From Sipunculus nudus (Eukaryota > Annelida > Sipuncula > Golfingiida > Sipunculidae), in the NCBI GenBank assembly GCA_026874595.1, contig CM049306.1:82052142-82116141 (forward strand): a stretch of DNA of 64,000 bases, written 5' to 3'. Positions 1-13,472 of this stretch are shown in pieces (position 1 is the stretch's first letter; each line of letters starts with the position of its first letter). Under the pieces are notes generated by a model that made no database searches, was not told where the DNA came from, and saw only the letters and a list, made by a program, of their open reading frames with translations. The translations under genes were made by a program, and so were the position numbers.

Positions 1-336
1 AGAACAAAAATTCTTGTTACAGTCATCAACAGCTGCTGCCTTAAAGGACTAGTCTCTTGTTCCGGATTCATTGATATATCAGAAGTCTGTTTCTTGCAAA
101 TCCGCTTTATATCTGTCATAAACAACAACATCTTTATCAACATAATGCTTTGTGTAAAGTTTGAACTAACAACAGATACACTGGCTGAATATGATAGTAC
201 TGAGATCAACGTAAACAGAAGATATTTTTTTTTTCATGACCAGATTACATAAATATTATATACATGTATATCTTGCTATAGTTTCCTATGGTACATTTAT
301 ATCATGAAAAAAATCCGGCACGCATGTAATAGTTAA

Positions 337-372
<36 letters not shown>

Positions 373-700
373 ACCTAAAACACCAAACTGATTCTGAGTC
401 GTTAAAAAATTCACGAAAATGACCTATATCATAATAACGCAGCAACGTTTTATATGGACGTTTAATCGCGATATACAGTTTCCCAATGAAAGTCGGTTAA
501 AAGTCAAGAAATATATTTTATGGGTAATATTATAATGCATTTCTGTTACTGGAATACATCACATGAATGGTTAAATCACAACAGAAATGGTTACATTGGT
601 CAGACTCCAATGAGTGCTGTTAGTCCTATATTATACAAATTTGGTTTGCAAATAAGTTATGCTTTTCCTTTGAGAATAATATCATAAAGAGGAGAAACGT
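1..700. other. AT-rich DNA without a recognised gene
   Basis: There is only a (TA)n tract at about 338-369. No coding exon, RNA gene or element boundary is supported. Confidence 0.6.
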
Positions 701-854
701 ATCTATAATTATTAATCCATTTGGAGATGACTCAGATGACACCTCGGGGTGACTCTTGGCATCAAAATAACAAAATATCACGACAGATAAACATGCAGTC
801 TACCAGCAGTCTCTGCTACAGCTCTTCCTGCTGTATACATATATACCCACTGCT

Positions 855-900
855 TTTCCAGAAAGCTGTTTCTGGGAAGTCCATTTGCATTGCTCAGTCA
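855..900. promoter_or_regulatory. Conserved 46-bp block of copy A, with octamer ATTTGCAT
   Basis: It differs from 4454-4499 at only two of 46 positions, while flanking parts of the duplicated segments are heavily diverged. It holds an inverted repeat (TTTCCAGAAA / TTTCTGGGAA), the STAT-like TTCTGGGAA, and the POU octamer ATTTGCAT (883-890). Selection on a regulatory or structured element is inferred. Confidence 0.4.
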
Positions 901-1769
901 TTGCTTGTATTATAAACATCATGCACGCTATGATTTGGAATATAACAACTGTATTGTCTTAAGCGGATAACACGGCATTCAGCGATAAAAAAGGATATAA
1001 GTTACTTATGGACAGCACTACGTAAGTAGCTGCAGATAACTTTCTGTAATGTTCCTCGGAATTTATTCCATACGTCATCTGCCTGAAACTAAAATATTGT
1101 CGCTGTACGAAAGTGTACTCAACGGGTTTTCTACCATGCTTACATATTATTTCCTCTAAAATCATTAATGTCAATGAAAATTTAAGTTTTTGATGCGGAA
1201 AGGTCCAATTCGGTCTAAAGGAACTGCATGACAGTTACATTCCAAATTAGGGAATGTATATACTGATTTGACTAACTATAGTTTCTACATCAAAATGCAT
1301 ATTGCACTTAAAGCAACATAAAATGAATGAAAACGACTTGTTGGTTGAAATGGTTGAACAAACGTAAAATACCGACAATGTCCCCAAAGATAATTTTAAA
1401 TCACTGAAGAAACTTTAACCGGGAAGATTTCTCTTATTTCTACAGTCTTGAAGATGGTTGGATCAATTAATGGATGTCATCTGGTAGTTTTCCAAAGAGC
1501 AGCACAACTGACATGTTAATTAGTTAGGAAAATAAGATTTTTTTCATATATAGCTCATTGAAATGTACCAAAAGGGATTTAAACCTTTGTATATACGCGG
1601 GAGGCTGTGTATAATCCTAAGTAATTTTGAGTAATATATATGTGTGGAAATTTGTAAAGTCTGTTCACTTTGTACCTCCTAACTTTGAGTGTGAGTAGGG
1701 GCGCTTAACTTTCAAACAATAAGTATATAAGTGATTATTTCCAATTATATAATAAAATCGGCCTGTTAT

Positions 1770-2325
1770 TTAAGACTCGATCCCAAATTCGACTCGAGTA
1801 CGGACTCTGTTTTTTTAGGGGGACTTGGACTCGGTGGTCCTGTTCTGGGACTCGTACTCGGATCGGTGGTCAAAACTCGAGAAATAAGGCCCGATCTGTC
1901 TCACGTTTAGAAGAAATCAAAACTGTCTCTAACATTTGCAATAAGACTGGAAACACACCATGCACAAAGACTAAGCTGTAAACAAACTACTAACATAATT
2001 AATATTTCAAATTCAATCAGACAGGTCTATATTGGATACCCTGAATGTCGATCAGAATATAATGGACTTCTGGCTATATGTAATTTAACATTAAAGAAAA
2101 AGGCGAGCATGAACTAAATGAAATATACACATGCATTATTATTTCAGATTTTAATTTAATTTAATTCTTAAGAAATGTAATTTCATTGGACTTGAACTCG
2201 GTTTCTAAAAGACTCTTAATCGAAGAAGGACTCGAACGTAAAGGACTTGGACTAGGGCTCAACCAGCCTAGACTCTGACTTGCACTCTAACTCGGAAAAT
2301 GTGGACTCGACTACAACACCATTAT
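1770..2325. mobile_element. GACTCG-rich insertion in copy A
   Basis: Both ends are built from many GACTCG/CGAGTC and GGACTTGGACT words in a stretch absent from copy B. This looks like a non-autonomous element with subterminal repeats. No clean terminal repeat or target duplication was found. Confidence 0.35.
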
Positions 2326-3399
2326 TGTTAACCGAGTGTGAAATGGTTTTCTACCAGAGTGTTTGCCTTCAGGTTGACATGTGATCTCTGCCTTGGAGCG
2401 CTTGATGGCCAAATTTTATATTTGGGGCAATTAAGTTTACTGATAGATTTACATGTGCTCACACATATGCTGATTTAGCGTGTAGTTTTATACTGATTTC
2501 AAGTGTAAAGAAAAAAAAATCATAATCAATGTACAGACAGACCTGCGTCACCTGTCTGATTAACGGAATATTCTGCGGACATACCTTACCTGAATTTACC
2601 GGTGTATTATATCCCAGAATTCCGCTGGAAATTCAGCTTGATTGATTTTTTAGGGTAACATATTTCTACGCTTAATGCCTTTGTTTTGTTTTAAACATAT
2701 TTATTTCAACTAGATCGACCAAGTAGCTTTATAAAGCTAGAAAACGGCTTCACAAGTATAAAACAAGTAAATAAACAAGAATAAAACACATTAATACATA
2801 TATTATACAACAGAACAGAATGACCGAAGTAGTCATGTCAATAACAAACAAGCCTTCTTAAACATGTACACATACATGATACATTTATGGTATATAGCCA
2901 GTAAAGAAAAAATCGCAATATCTGTCGGATGGAAAAAGTATCATACTGACATAGTTTAAATCTCACGCTCTGCTTCACTTAATATCAGGAGTATAGAACA
3001 AAACATCTTGTTTTGCTGATAAATTGTATAAATATCAATCAAAAAGCAAAATATACCAAGGCGTAAAAAATCCAGCATAATTAAACAAAAATCAATTAGC
3101 AGTCAAAGGGGTTGCTCGCCGGATAAAGAACATGAACTACTTCAATTTATGCCCGATTATTGACCTATTTATATTTATTTATAAACAAATACTAAAGACA
3201 GAACTGAAAATCAGAAGAGTTTAACGGTGAAGCAATCAGCGAAAAATATTATACAATCGAGACAAGAGTAACCTGTACGCTTCGTCATCTGCAAATAATT
3301 CAAGTTTCTTTTTTTTTTAATGTTTGAAAATGGTCATACAAAAGATAAATAAATCCCTGTTTTGAATGGAAGGTTTAATTATGAATAAAAATAATACAT

Positions 3400-4350
3400 A
3401 ATACAAAGCACTTACTAGCTGTACTTTGTTCAATCTATGTTTTTCTCGCCCGGTTAAATATGCCGAACGTTCGCCGATACTTAAACATTATATCAAAGTA
3501 TGGTCCTTAAGTGATGAGGGATATATGTGAAGGCCTAATTTTAAATGATATGTAAAGAAAAAACATTTAGATTTTACAATCAGCTTGACTCTTTGTGACC
3601 ATGCACAATTGACACGGTGTCTCCCATGGGTTGCCAACCTAATTTTGTATTTATATTTTTGAGAATATTTTGTCATCTGTAGCCGATCTGTAGCTTAAGT
3701 GCATGCATTACTCATTTGCGCTTATCAATGAATTGATGTATAAAAAATAGATTGTTTTCTCATATCTCTATTTTACAGCATCTCTTTTTAAGTTTGAAAG
3801 GTATGTTTTTGGTTTGGTTTGTTAATTGGGCCTATGCTTCATACGATCTGCCAATATATAAAATATTGCCAATTTTCAATTGGTGCCCCAGTATATTTTA
3901 TTCTTCATCATAAACGAATGCATTTGGTCAGACCAGTCTCCAATTTGCCTCGATGTTCGCAAACAAATGCCAGGATACTTTTCTGGATTGATGGACATGA
4001 CCTATGAGATTAGTCCATGTTTCTGCCATCACAGTTCTAACAGTTCAATACGAAAGCTGTAAGAAAACCAGATATGCTTTGCTTCCTGGGACAAGAAAAC
4101 TCATGTCTGGAAGTGAAACAAATTGTGCATTTCATTTTAAACAAACATGAAGATATTATTTGTATTGAAGAAATAATTTTTTATTTCCTGGGAAGAAACG
4201 AATTATCCAAAATCCAATGTTACTCTAATAAAGGCTGTTAAACTGAGCCACCTTGTTTGTTAACAATGGTTTTGTTTTGCGAGCAAAGTCGCAAACTTTT
4301 AATGGTCTGGAGAAAAGTATATAGATTTTCTTCATCTTAATAAAGTGAAT
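3400..4350. other. AT-rich spacer between the tandem copies
   Basis: No gene is supported; short overlapping open frames at 3819-4062 have no coding character. Confidence 0.5.
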
Positions 4351-4453
4351 TAATTTGAAGATACTTAGTTGAAACCTCGGTCTAACACGTGGCATCAAAA
4401 TATGTAGTCCGACAAATAAGTCTACCAGCTGTTGCTTCTGTGTAACTACTGGC

Positions 4454-4499
4454 TTTCCAGAAAGCTGCTTCTGGGAAGTCCATTTGCATTGATCAGTCA
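4454..4499. promoter_or_regulatory. Conserved 46-bp block of copy B, with octamer ATTTGCAT
   Basis: Partner of 855-900; the octamer is at 4482-4489. The minus strand reads as a short open stretch (QCKWTSQKQLSGK) in both copies, so a small conserved exon is an alternative to a regulatory element. Confidence 0.4.
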
Positions 4500-4934
4500 G
4501 GATTGAAGTCACAAACACCATACTACATCCTGGACTAGACACTAAATTGGTTAAGGTATACAGCACTAGATCAGCAATAAAAAGGCTATCCAATGGATGA
4601 AGCCACGTAAGTTACTTCATATTCCATTATGTAATGTTGCCTAGAATATTTACCAGTTGTAAAATTCTGCCAGACATGCATTATGTCATAAGTCATGCAC
4701 TTCGAACTAAAAAATCATTTCCTGTACGAAAGTGTATTCAACAGTTTTTTTTTAACTTTTTTTTTGCCATGCTTAGCGGGGGATTCTTCTTGAGATATTG
4801 ATGTACATTAGATTGAGGTAGTTTAATTTATTTTAGAAATTCTGTCTGAATAAATAAATAAAGCTATTGCAGTTATAATTTCAAATAAGGGAATACATAT
4901 AGTGATAAGACTGATTAGTGATAACTCGATCTCA

Positions 4935-5021
<87 letters not shown>
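4935..5021. repeat. (AT)n microsatellite
   Basis: About 43 dinucleotide units with one interruption. Confidence 0.97.
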
Positions 5022-5025
<4 letters not shown>

Positions 5026-6521
5026 CTGTTTCACGGAATGCGATTTGCTCAAAATCAGACTTCAAATCAACATGAACTAGTTAAAAATAGCCCCTCAGCT
5101 GTTCCAATCTGTTAAATGACCACGGTAATATACAAGCACTGGTCATCACCATTTTCCTCAAACTCTTCTGCTAAGCGTTCCTTTGTTAACTGAAATGCTA
5201 TAGACATAAGGTAAATATAATTCAAGGAAGGGCCTTTTACGGGTCACATTTCTTCAATTTTACATTCTTTAATTTAATACCAGTGTATCCTTGGACATTC
5301 TTGGTGCTTGTATGGAGTTTTTCCAAAGACCAGAACTACTGACTTCTTAATTTTTTATCAAACTAATTCCATTTATAACTTATTGAAACTTGAGATGGCC
5401 TATAGCTTGGGTATTATCATAAAGTAAATGTAAAGATCTGGAAAATTAATAGGGGTTTGTTCACCATCTAAACCCTGACATAACTGATAGCTTTGCGCGC
5501 TCAAGTCCCACAGATCAAATTTAACATCAGCTTGTCCAATAATTCTATTAAGTCTATGGGTGCTTATTTCAAACTATCTGATATTATAAATTGCCAAGAG
5601 TTAACGTTTCTCTTTCAGAATGTTTGCTTATAAATCAATATATACCTGTAGGCGTAGCCGTGAAGGTAAGTTTTTTTCCGGCATTATCGAAGTTTCGCTG
5701 CATCAGTTGCATCAGGGATATACCGACAGATTTACATTATTATCTATAGGTGCTAATTTCAGGAGTAAAAATAAAAAAAAATCAATATATTGAATTACCT
5801 GCGTCACCTGTCTTATGGTTGGAATATTTAGTATATACCTATAACATGAGAATTACCAGTGTATTACTTGTGGAAATCTACCTTATGAGAGATCCAATAA
5901 TGATGACGGTGAAATATTTTACCTTTTGGAACCAAGTATAGACAGGAAACATTTGCATCACGTAACAGTGGGAAAAGTATTATGGTCACATAGTCCAAAG
6001 TGGACGTCATAACTCCATTTGATATATGGAGAATGACACATGAAAAATCCTGTTGTTGAAGTCTTATTTAAAAATTAGACACAAGGCAAACTAAAATACC
6101 GACCAGAAGAAAATCCCCAGTTGCGTGAAACTGGCATTCGCCGGACAAACCTTATACATGAAGTGCATGAAATACTTGCATTTATGCCTGTTTATATATC
6201 TAATTATTGTTAATAATGTATACTAACATGAATACATACATGTTAATAAAATTAAGAAGAGTCAACTGATGATTCAATAATAAAAAACGTTATTTAACGG
6301 AGATACAAGAGCAATACCTATAGTTATTCATCTAAAATCGGTTTCATCTGAAAAAAAGTTTCTTCACGGCCTTTGTGGAACTGCTAAATATGGTAAAATC
6401 TTGATGTGAAAGCTTATTAAATTAGATGTTGATGGTACATTGTATATTTTTGCTTATTAAAGTCTCTCCTCTTCTTGATCGTCTATATGAGGTCAATTAT
6501 TTTTTTTGGAAGGTTTTCATA

Positions 6522-6836
6522 CAGGGATGTAGCCAAGTACTCCCCGTCCTCCCGAATTTTCACTTAGTCTAATAATAAAAAAAATTATAAGACACACGAA
6601 GTTATGAAATTCCCGTCACTGGTATCCTCAGATTTATGACTTAATTCAATATAAAGCATTGCACATGCAGTAATCAGTGTATTCTTTATTGATATTCTAC
6701 ATTTCATTAGGTTTGATCCTTCAAATACGATATATCTTATTTATTCATTTTGTACATTGGAATTTAAACATGTGAGGTGTGTGTTATATATATTTCAAAT
6801 GCCTTTGCCAAATATTTCGGCCCTCTCCCTGCCTGT
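6522..6836. mobile_element. hAT-like non-autonomous element, copy 1
   Basis: It starts CAGGGATGTAGCC, a variant of the CAGGGGCGTAGCC terminus seen at 18259. Its body shares GCATTGCACATGCA, TTTCATTAGGTTTG and GCCAAATATTTCGG with 63120-63375. Confidence 0.5.
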
Positions 6837-7295
6837 TATGTAAAAACGTCTGATCCTGTTCAATAAAGGTTTATATACAGAAGCTCTGCTGCTCGAAATA
6901 TGCTTCGTTTGGTCAGAGAAGCTCTTTTTATCTGCTATACCTCAGACTCAGACGTTCACGTTTTTGAGAAAGGGGTCTTCCTGCAGTTGCAAATTTTTTT
7001 ACAATTTTCCTTCCCCACGACAAGCTAGGAAAAAGCCTTAAAACATCCGTTAACTTGTCGAAATACATAAGATATCAAGGTAATCATGTAGGCGAAGATT
7101 GGGTTTTATCTTTATTAACATTTTAGTGTTTGGCCATCAATGCTTCAGGTTATAGCTGAAGAAGGGTCCTCGAAATTAAACCAAAGGGCCTTAGTATCTG
7201 AGTAAATTTATTAAAAAAGTATGGGGCGCAAATTTGTGTCCGAAGGGGTGTTCCCCTCTCAATGTGAGAAATATTTAAAATTTGAGCTGCCAACT

Positions 7296-7466
7296 CAGGG
7301 GCGGATCCATCAAAGGAGTCCTAATAAAAACACCTTTAAAAAGTGGCTTGATCCAGAAAGGAAGGGGTCCTTGCCAGTAAAATTGGTTTAAAATCCCTGG
7401 AAAAAAATGGTTGTTGCGGTTCAAAAGGAGGGGTTCAGGAACCCCCCCCCCCCCGATCCGCCACTT
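7296..7466. mobile_element. Small hAT-like MITE with G/C homopolymer
   Basis: The left end CAGGGGCGGATCC and right end GATCCGCCACTT are near-inverted. CAACT occurs just outside both ends as a partial target duplication. A poly-C run (about 7442-7454) lies beside the right end. Confidence 0.5.
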
Positions 7467-8484
7467 CAACTAGGCACACTTGAGGCAGTTTTTATGCAAT
7501 GGAAAATAGTACAGAAATACAGGTTACCATTAAGAATATCCTTGATATTAACAAGTTTGTTACCCGTTCAAATATTTAAGTGTAAGTGAAAGAAGTCACA
7601 AAAATGCAAACATTGAGTTCTTTCGACCTATTCAATGAGATAAGCAACGGTATTCTCGGTCACAGTGTGACTAAGAAGAAAGGGTGCTAAAAATAACCGA
7701 CAGGTGGCGCTGTTAGACCTTTTCGTTCAGAACCGTGACCACAACACCCCAAGTGATAGATAGCACTGTGATTATGCAAACACAGCACTAAATTTAACAT
7801 TACTAAGTTTTCTGCAATCCTTTAAAAATTATAAATTTTCCTAAAATTTATGCGTGAGATTCACATTAAGTGTATGTTATGTGTAATGATAAAAACATAA
7901 TGTAGATTATACTTAAAGAATTAACGACAATTGCATTATTATTGATTACACTTATAAATAGACTCGTAAGTAATAATGATATTGCTCAAATACACAATGA
8001 TAATCCTATCATAATGCGATATTTCATATCGTATGAGTAGGCTTTATTATACACAAAACAGTTCGCTGGCAGTACGTTTGTACATAACCAGCTGATGATG
8101 TCACGAGAAGGGATGTAAAATGATAAATATAGAAATCCTAGAACAAGAATTTATAAAAGATCAAAATTAAGCGTAAGCTACTGCGGAAATAACCAATAAC
8201 CAAGTCTCACGATTAGATTTCGTTCTAGCGACGTCATGCTAGATAAACTTAGAGGAGGATAGAGAATACTGTTATAAATTGTTTCCTGTCGACAATTACA
8301 GCCAATAGTTTGCTGTATATACGACTGTCACTGAAAAACATTTATAAATAGTTCTATTTTAACCATGGCTTGAAAGACATTTTCCCTAGCTCTGGTTATG
8401 TGAACCTTAAAAAAATATGAGGAAGTATATATGAAATCTTAGTTGTAAGAAATTCAAAAGAAATCAAATGCTTTACTCTGCGTG

Positions 8485-8752
<268 letters not shown>

Positions 8753-9458
8753 GGCATTTTTCCATAAAACAAGACAGGCGACAGAGTGGATTGTGGATTG
8801 TACATATATGCATCGCTGTAAAAAAGTTGTACTGGTATAAGGCATTTTATTTTATGCCCCTTATATGTAATATGATATAAAATGGGAAAAGTTTAGAGGC
8901 TCAAAACATGTCTTTTTAGTTGAATTATCTGATATCCCCTGTATCGTCGATTTTTGAGCACTCATCTATTAAATTTCTCTTTATAATAATATATTTCTTG
9001 ACAATTTATTTTTAATTCTTAAATGTTTTGACAAGACAACCGATTCAGATAACAGGCTGTGATATACTCTCTGGCACTGCAAAATACTTGCTATATATAG
9101 TGGAATATTCTGGTAAACGTGGTAAAAACCCTGATGCCTCTATGGCTTGGGACAGTGTAACTTATAATTTACTGCCTGGAGAGAAAGACATAAACTTGAA
9201 GTATCTGTATTTTTGTACTTTTTTACTGAATCTAGACATGACCATATCAATGTATACCTATTCAGCATAGGCGTGCGCAATTTTTTTCTATATATTTGGG
9301 GGGGGGGGGGGCGGGAACGTGACTGAAGTCGAAGCTTATGCGTTGAGCAGGATGTACATTAAACACCACCCGGTCAGGATTTAAAGAGAGATCACATCTT
9401 TTATTTTACATAAATGTTATCTAAAATAAGATAATACACAAATAATAGCGAAAAACAG

Positions 9459-9525
9459 CGCCGGGCGTGGTACGAACCGGAGACGTCTGGCCAACCTCCT
9501 ATAACATCCTTTACGCCGCTTAAGA
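9459..9525 (-). mobile_element. tRNA-like SINE head (relic)
   Basis: On the minus strand the sequence has A-box-like AGCGGCGTAAAGGAT and B-box-like CCGGTTCGTACC at tRNA-like spacing. It lacks a clean acceptor stem, so a tRNA-derived repeat is likelier than a tRNA gene. Confidence 0.4.
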
Positions 9526-9659
9526 AGGGATGCATGTTTACACAATCGAGAAGACTGGGTTAAAGTTTTAGCATTTGGACATTTTCTTCATTATTTTGTA
9601 ACTCTCATACTCTGGAGGGGAAATAGACAGGGGCTGAAGCTTTGATAAATTGATTATAT

Positions 9660-9760
9660 ACAGTGGAACCTCTATACTATGGGCACCCTTGGGACTGAGC
9701 CAAACTGCCCATTTTATAGAGGTGCCCAGTATACGGAGGTAATAGCGGCCACATTCACTG
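9660..9760. mobile_element. Tigger-like MITE end
   Basis: It starts CAGTGGAACCTCTATAC, similar to the CAGTGAAACCTCG ends at 26669 and 40590. The matching right end was not found. Confidence 0.3.
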
Positions 9761-9878
9761 CTGCCACCTACTTTAAAATATTACTACAGTTGCCCCTGTT
9801 TAAGAATACATCATTAACTCATGAATGTACTTTCTCCTTGTTTTCAAACATAAGAGCTAATATGTAAAAATTTAAAAT

Positions 9879-9909
<31 letters not shown>

Positions 9910-10286
9910 TATTACATAATTATCGATTGACATAACGTACAAGGAATTGTCCTGTCATTTAAATATTTCTCATATTTCGATAAGTTACCCAATGTCTCCT
10001 TAGATATACCATACTGTTTTACAAACTTCTCTAAGACAAGCCACTCTCAGAATCTTTGAACAGGTACACTTAAGGTTGTGCCAATCTTTCATATTTCAGT
10101 TTGGGATTATAGTCTTTGTAATATAGTTTTCTTAGTGAGATCGACAGGGAGATGCACTCTGGATACGGTGTGCGGTGAGACCTTCTTTTTTTCTTGAATA
10201 GGAAAATTGTTTAATTTAGTTCACCAAGATGTGTAACCCCTTATATTATTAGTCGGATGGAAGATATTTATGATTAAAATGATATA

Positions 10287-10459
10287 CAGTAAAACCGCGC
10301 CTAACGGCCACCTCGGTTTAGAAACACCTTAAAATAACGACAGATTTTTACGGTTCCAATTCTTTTTGCTCTTTATATCATACCTCGCTAAGACGACCAT
10401 CTCGAAAATGTGACACTTTATCAAGGTCCCGTTGGTGGTCGTATTTCGAGGTTTCACTA
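10287..10459. mobile_element. Tigger/pogo-like MITE
   Basis: The left end CAGTAAAACCGCGCC and right end CGAGGTTTCACTAT are inverted, about 173 bp, preceded by TA. Internal GGCCACC and GGTGGTCG words resemble those in the other copies. Confidence 0.5.
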
Positions 10460-11168
10460 TATATCAAGTACATGTGATCCAATATCCCAAAATGTACTTA
10501 TAAATGGGAAATTGGTACAGATATCGACCTCTATTTGAGACTTAGTATATTCATTGAAAATATCAAACAATAACATCAGTATATTTTAGTTTATATACAC
10601 AATAATATTCATTTGAGGGTGCTGAAAAATCACTGATAGGTATCACAAAACTATTTTTTCTTTGTAGATTACTGTTTAGATTTCAATCATTTGGTGCCAG
10701 AATGTTAGTTACACACGTGAGTTATCTCTACTGGTGGAGCCTTTTTGGATATCAATAAGAAAATGATTTTGAGTGGCATTACATTATAGTCTGTTTTTAT
10801 GGGTATCGGTTTCGAACGATCGAAGGCAACGGGAAATGCCTGGTGGTTATTGTCCCCATGCAGTGCTGGTCTGCACATGGTATTGAACTCTTGTCTGCAA
10901 AAAAATCCTCCGGAATTTTTGCTGGCAATTCCGTAGTCTCTCAAGTTAAAAATAAATCTGTGTGCTGTTTTGGCCTGTAACAGAGTTAAACCGGATAAAG
11001 ATATATCGTACATTATTATGATTATAAAGTTTAATAATTTCTTAATTATAAATAAATAATTGAATAATTATCTTTTTTTCACATCATTGCCGTCATAATT
11101 ATAGTAAAATATTGGACAGAAAATATTATCTAGATCAGTAATTTAAGTAGGCCTTACTTATCATTTAT

Positions 11169-11402
11169 CTATTGAATTCTCCGTTTGCAGTAAAATGAAA
11201 TAAACGCGCGCGACGTTGGGATTTCCCATTGCCTTGCCTTGCCTTGGCCTATAGGTCGTTGCTCCGGTAGTAGCGTCGTTTGCAGCACTGTGAATGTGAA
11301 GGCCCGAGCCTGTGCAGCACTGCAGTGGCTGGCTGTGTAAACAATAAAGCACAGCGTTACAGCCAGTGCTGTTTTCCGTATATCGGTCGATAAGAGGACC
11401 AT
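11169..11402 (-). CDS. Hypothetical small secreted protein, or chance ORF
   Basis: A 77-codon minus-strand frame begins with a convincing signal-peptide profile: charged start, hydrophobic core ALAVTLCFIVYTA, then AAQA as a cleavage site. The rest (about 45 residues) is basic and matches no family I know. An AATATAAG word lies only about 35 bases upstream of the ATG, and local GC is above the surroundings. A longer frame overlaps on the same strand, and no splice partner was found. A first exon of a larger gene is possible. Confidence 0.2.
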   Translation of the reverse strand: MVLLSTDIRKTALAVTLCFIVYTASHCSAAQARAFTFTVLQTTLLPEQRPIGQGKARQWEIPTSRAFISFYCKRRIQ

Positions 11403-11586
11403 TTTCTGGGAAGCGACCCCGAAACCATGCGCTTATATTGCGGAACGCTACCATCATTAGCTTAACACTGCTCGGGGTGAAAAACCGCCAGACCGGATGA
11501 TATACGTCATCCTGGGGACTTCGTCTCCGCCCCCCCCCCCAGATTAATAAAGGAATTTTTATTAGATAATTGAAGATATAAAAAAT

Positions 11587-11714
11587 AAGGGCGCGTGGAA
11601 GATGATATTTATGTATTTTATATCCTAAACTAATTACGTAGACGTTCATTAAGGGCGCGTGGAAGATGATATTTATGTATTTTATATCATAAACTAATTA
11701 CGTAGGCGTTCATT
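11587..11714. repeat. Tandem 64-bp duplication
   Basis: Two adjacent 64-bp units starting AAGGGCGCGTGGAAG differ at two positions, indicating a recent duplication. Confidence 0.9.
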
Positions 11715-13390
11715 AAAATTTACATGCAAGTATGCGTATGTCATCGGAATTGAGATCGGTTATATCGATTTTCCCGGATCCTTCTTATTGCAAAATAAAT
11801 CTTGTAAATCAAGTATATGCAGGAGATCATCTTATATATAGTTAAGACGTTTTCCCAAAATTTTCAATTGCTATAATTAAGTAATAAAAATTTCTTGTAC
11901 ATTTCAAAGATCTCTGTTGACTTTTCCATGAAAGAAAATTATTTTCCCAAGAAAATTTTAAAACTTAAAATAAACGTATGTGCAAGTGACATGGAAATAT
12001 TTTTCTTATTGAAATTTTTATATTATGAAATATGGTAATCAAAGTTTTCTTTATTCATGCTACCGTATATTCCCGTAATTTTCTGCTGATAAGTCAATCT
12101 AAACATAATCCAAAATACCAAAATACATTTCCAAGTCTTGTTTGAAGTACACTGTGAAATAAATATCCTTGTCTTATGAAAAATAAAAATGCATTTACAA
12201 TTCCTAATTAATTACATTCCTTAAATATATTTTTGTGTTTAGATAATATTGTGATTTTGTAAAAGAATATTTTATACATTGTATCTTTATTACAGACGTA
12301 CTAATTGTTTATACAAATGAAAAGATACCCAAATTACTCTCTTCTACATGAAAGTTTTATTTTCCACCAACGTAGAAAATTTAAAACAGACCTGACGTTT
12401 AAGCATCAAATATAACCAGAATATTGCATATTAAGGTCTAAGTATTGTCAAAAGATAATTAAATGTTAGTTTTTCAGAAAATTTGATTTTTCAGAAAAAA
12501 ATCTTGTCATGAAAATGTTTAATTCACAGGGTAGTTCATTTTAAGAAAAAGTGACATTCTAATTGGCTTGTAGAGCCACATGGGATGGAAACAAAGCCAC
12601 TCTCTGTATGTTCAGCGAGAATCATGCTATTTTTCAATTGTTGAGTGGATAGTAAAGAGAGCTAAGACTTGATTGACATGAGGTTGTGGCCTTCAGTAGC
12701 ATAGAGTGTACTGAGCTTGGGAAAGCATCTTGACAAGCAGGGTCTTGCTTATTGACCCTAAGTGCCAGCAAGGACAACCATGCAAGCAACCTCACTGATT
12801 CTTCAAAAATCAGTTAATCATTAGCTCTGCCTCTTTCAAAGCTTGACCCTCACAGATTTAACAGTTATCATAAAAATCACTTTCTACATGATAAATGGAT
12901 AAGAGTATGTAAAGAGAGAGAGAGGGGAAAAACAGACTATGATGTGGATTTATGTTACGCAGCTGTCATTTCCACATGTTATGCAGTTGTAAGTCCCATT
13001 CATATTTCAGATAGCCGACTATAGGACAAAGTTACTCTCCCCAAAAAGTGTTTGGTCTTTTTTTTCAAAAGAACCAAACAATATTTCAGTCAATTACAAC
13101 ATCAATACAGGGATATTTCACACAAACCACCAGGAATCGAGATTACACATGTTTGAAAACATATCATCTGAAAGGTGTATTTTTCTTTTTATGATATCTA
13201 ACTTTAAAGAGCAGTAACAGGCCATTTTTAACAAAGGACCATTGATAATTGTTTGGAATTTAAGATAAGGTTACAGTTGAATGTATACTTATTTCCCAGC
13301 GATTTGATATATATGATTTATTTGTAAAAATTAAGATTTTGCTCTATATGACCAACAGTAAAATTTTCATTTGAATATAGCTCATCTCAT
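11715..13390. other. AT-rich DNA without a recognised gene
   Basis: No exon, RNA gene or element boundary is supported in this stretch. Confidence 0.5.
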
Positions 13391-13393
13391 AGA

Positions 13394-13472
13394 GGATAAT
13401 CTGATAATACCTAATAATGTATATACCATAGGGGATAAATCTGATAAAACCTAATAATGTATATACCATTGG
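13394..13472. repeat. Two-copy 39-40 bp tandem repeat
   Basis: Units start GGATAAATCTGATAA and contain CCTAATAATGTATATACCAT; a third copy breaks off after the first few bases. Confidence 0.8.

Larger units (their letters stand above)
700..3400. repeat. Tandem segmental duplication, copy A
   Basis: Ordered blocks of this stretch recur in 4350-6400: the block at 720-910 with 4370-4530, 1020-1160 with 4600-4770, 1380-1560 with 5240-5390, 2440-2640 with 5730-5890, and 3100-3300 with 6110-6360. The copies are much diverged. Copy A is longer partly because of a GACTCG-rich insertion at about 1770-2325. No convincing gene is seen in either copy. Confidence 0.65.
4350..6400. repeat. Tandem segmental duplication, copy B
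   Basis: This is the second copy of the 0.7-3.4 kb segment, in the same orientation. It contains a long (AT)n at 4935-5021 that copy A lacks. A 122-codon minus-strand frame (4225-4593) crosses the conserved 46-bp block but is not preserved beyond it in copy A. Confidence 0.65.

Noticed and set aside
4225-4593. 122-codon minus-strand frame
   Set aside because: Only the short conserved block stays readable in the duplicate copy; the rest is interrupted there.
10705-11013. 102-codon minus-strand frame
   Set aside because: Composition is fair but there is no start context, domain or partner exon; it looks like repeat-derived sequence.
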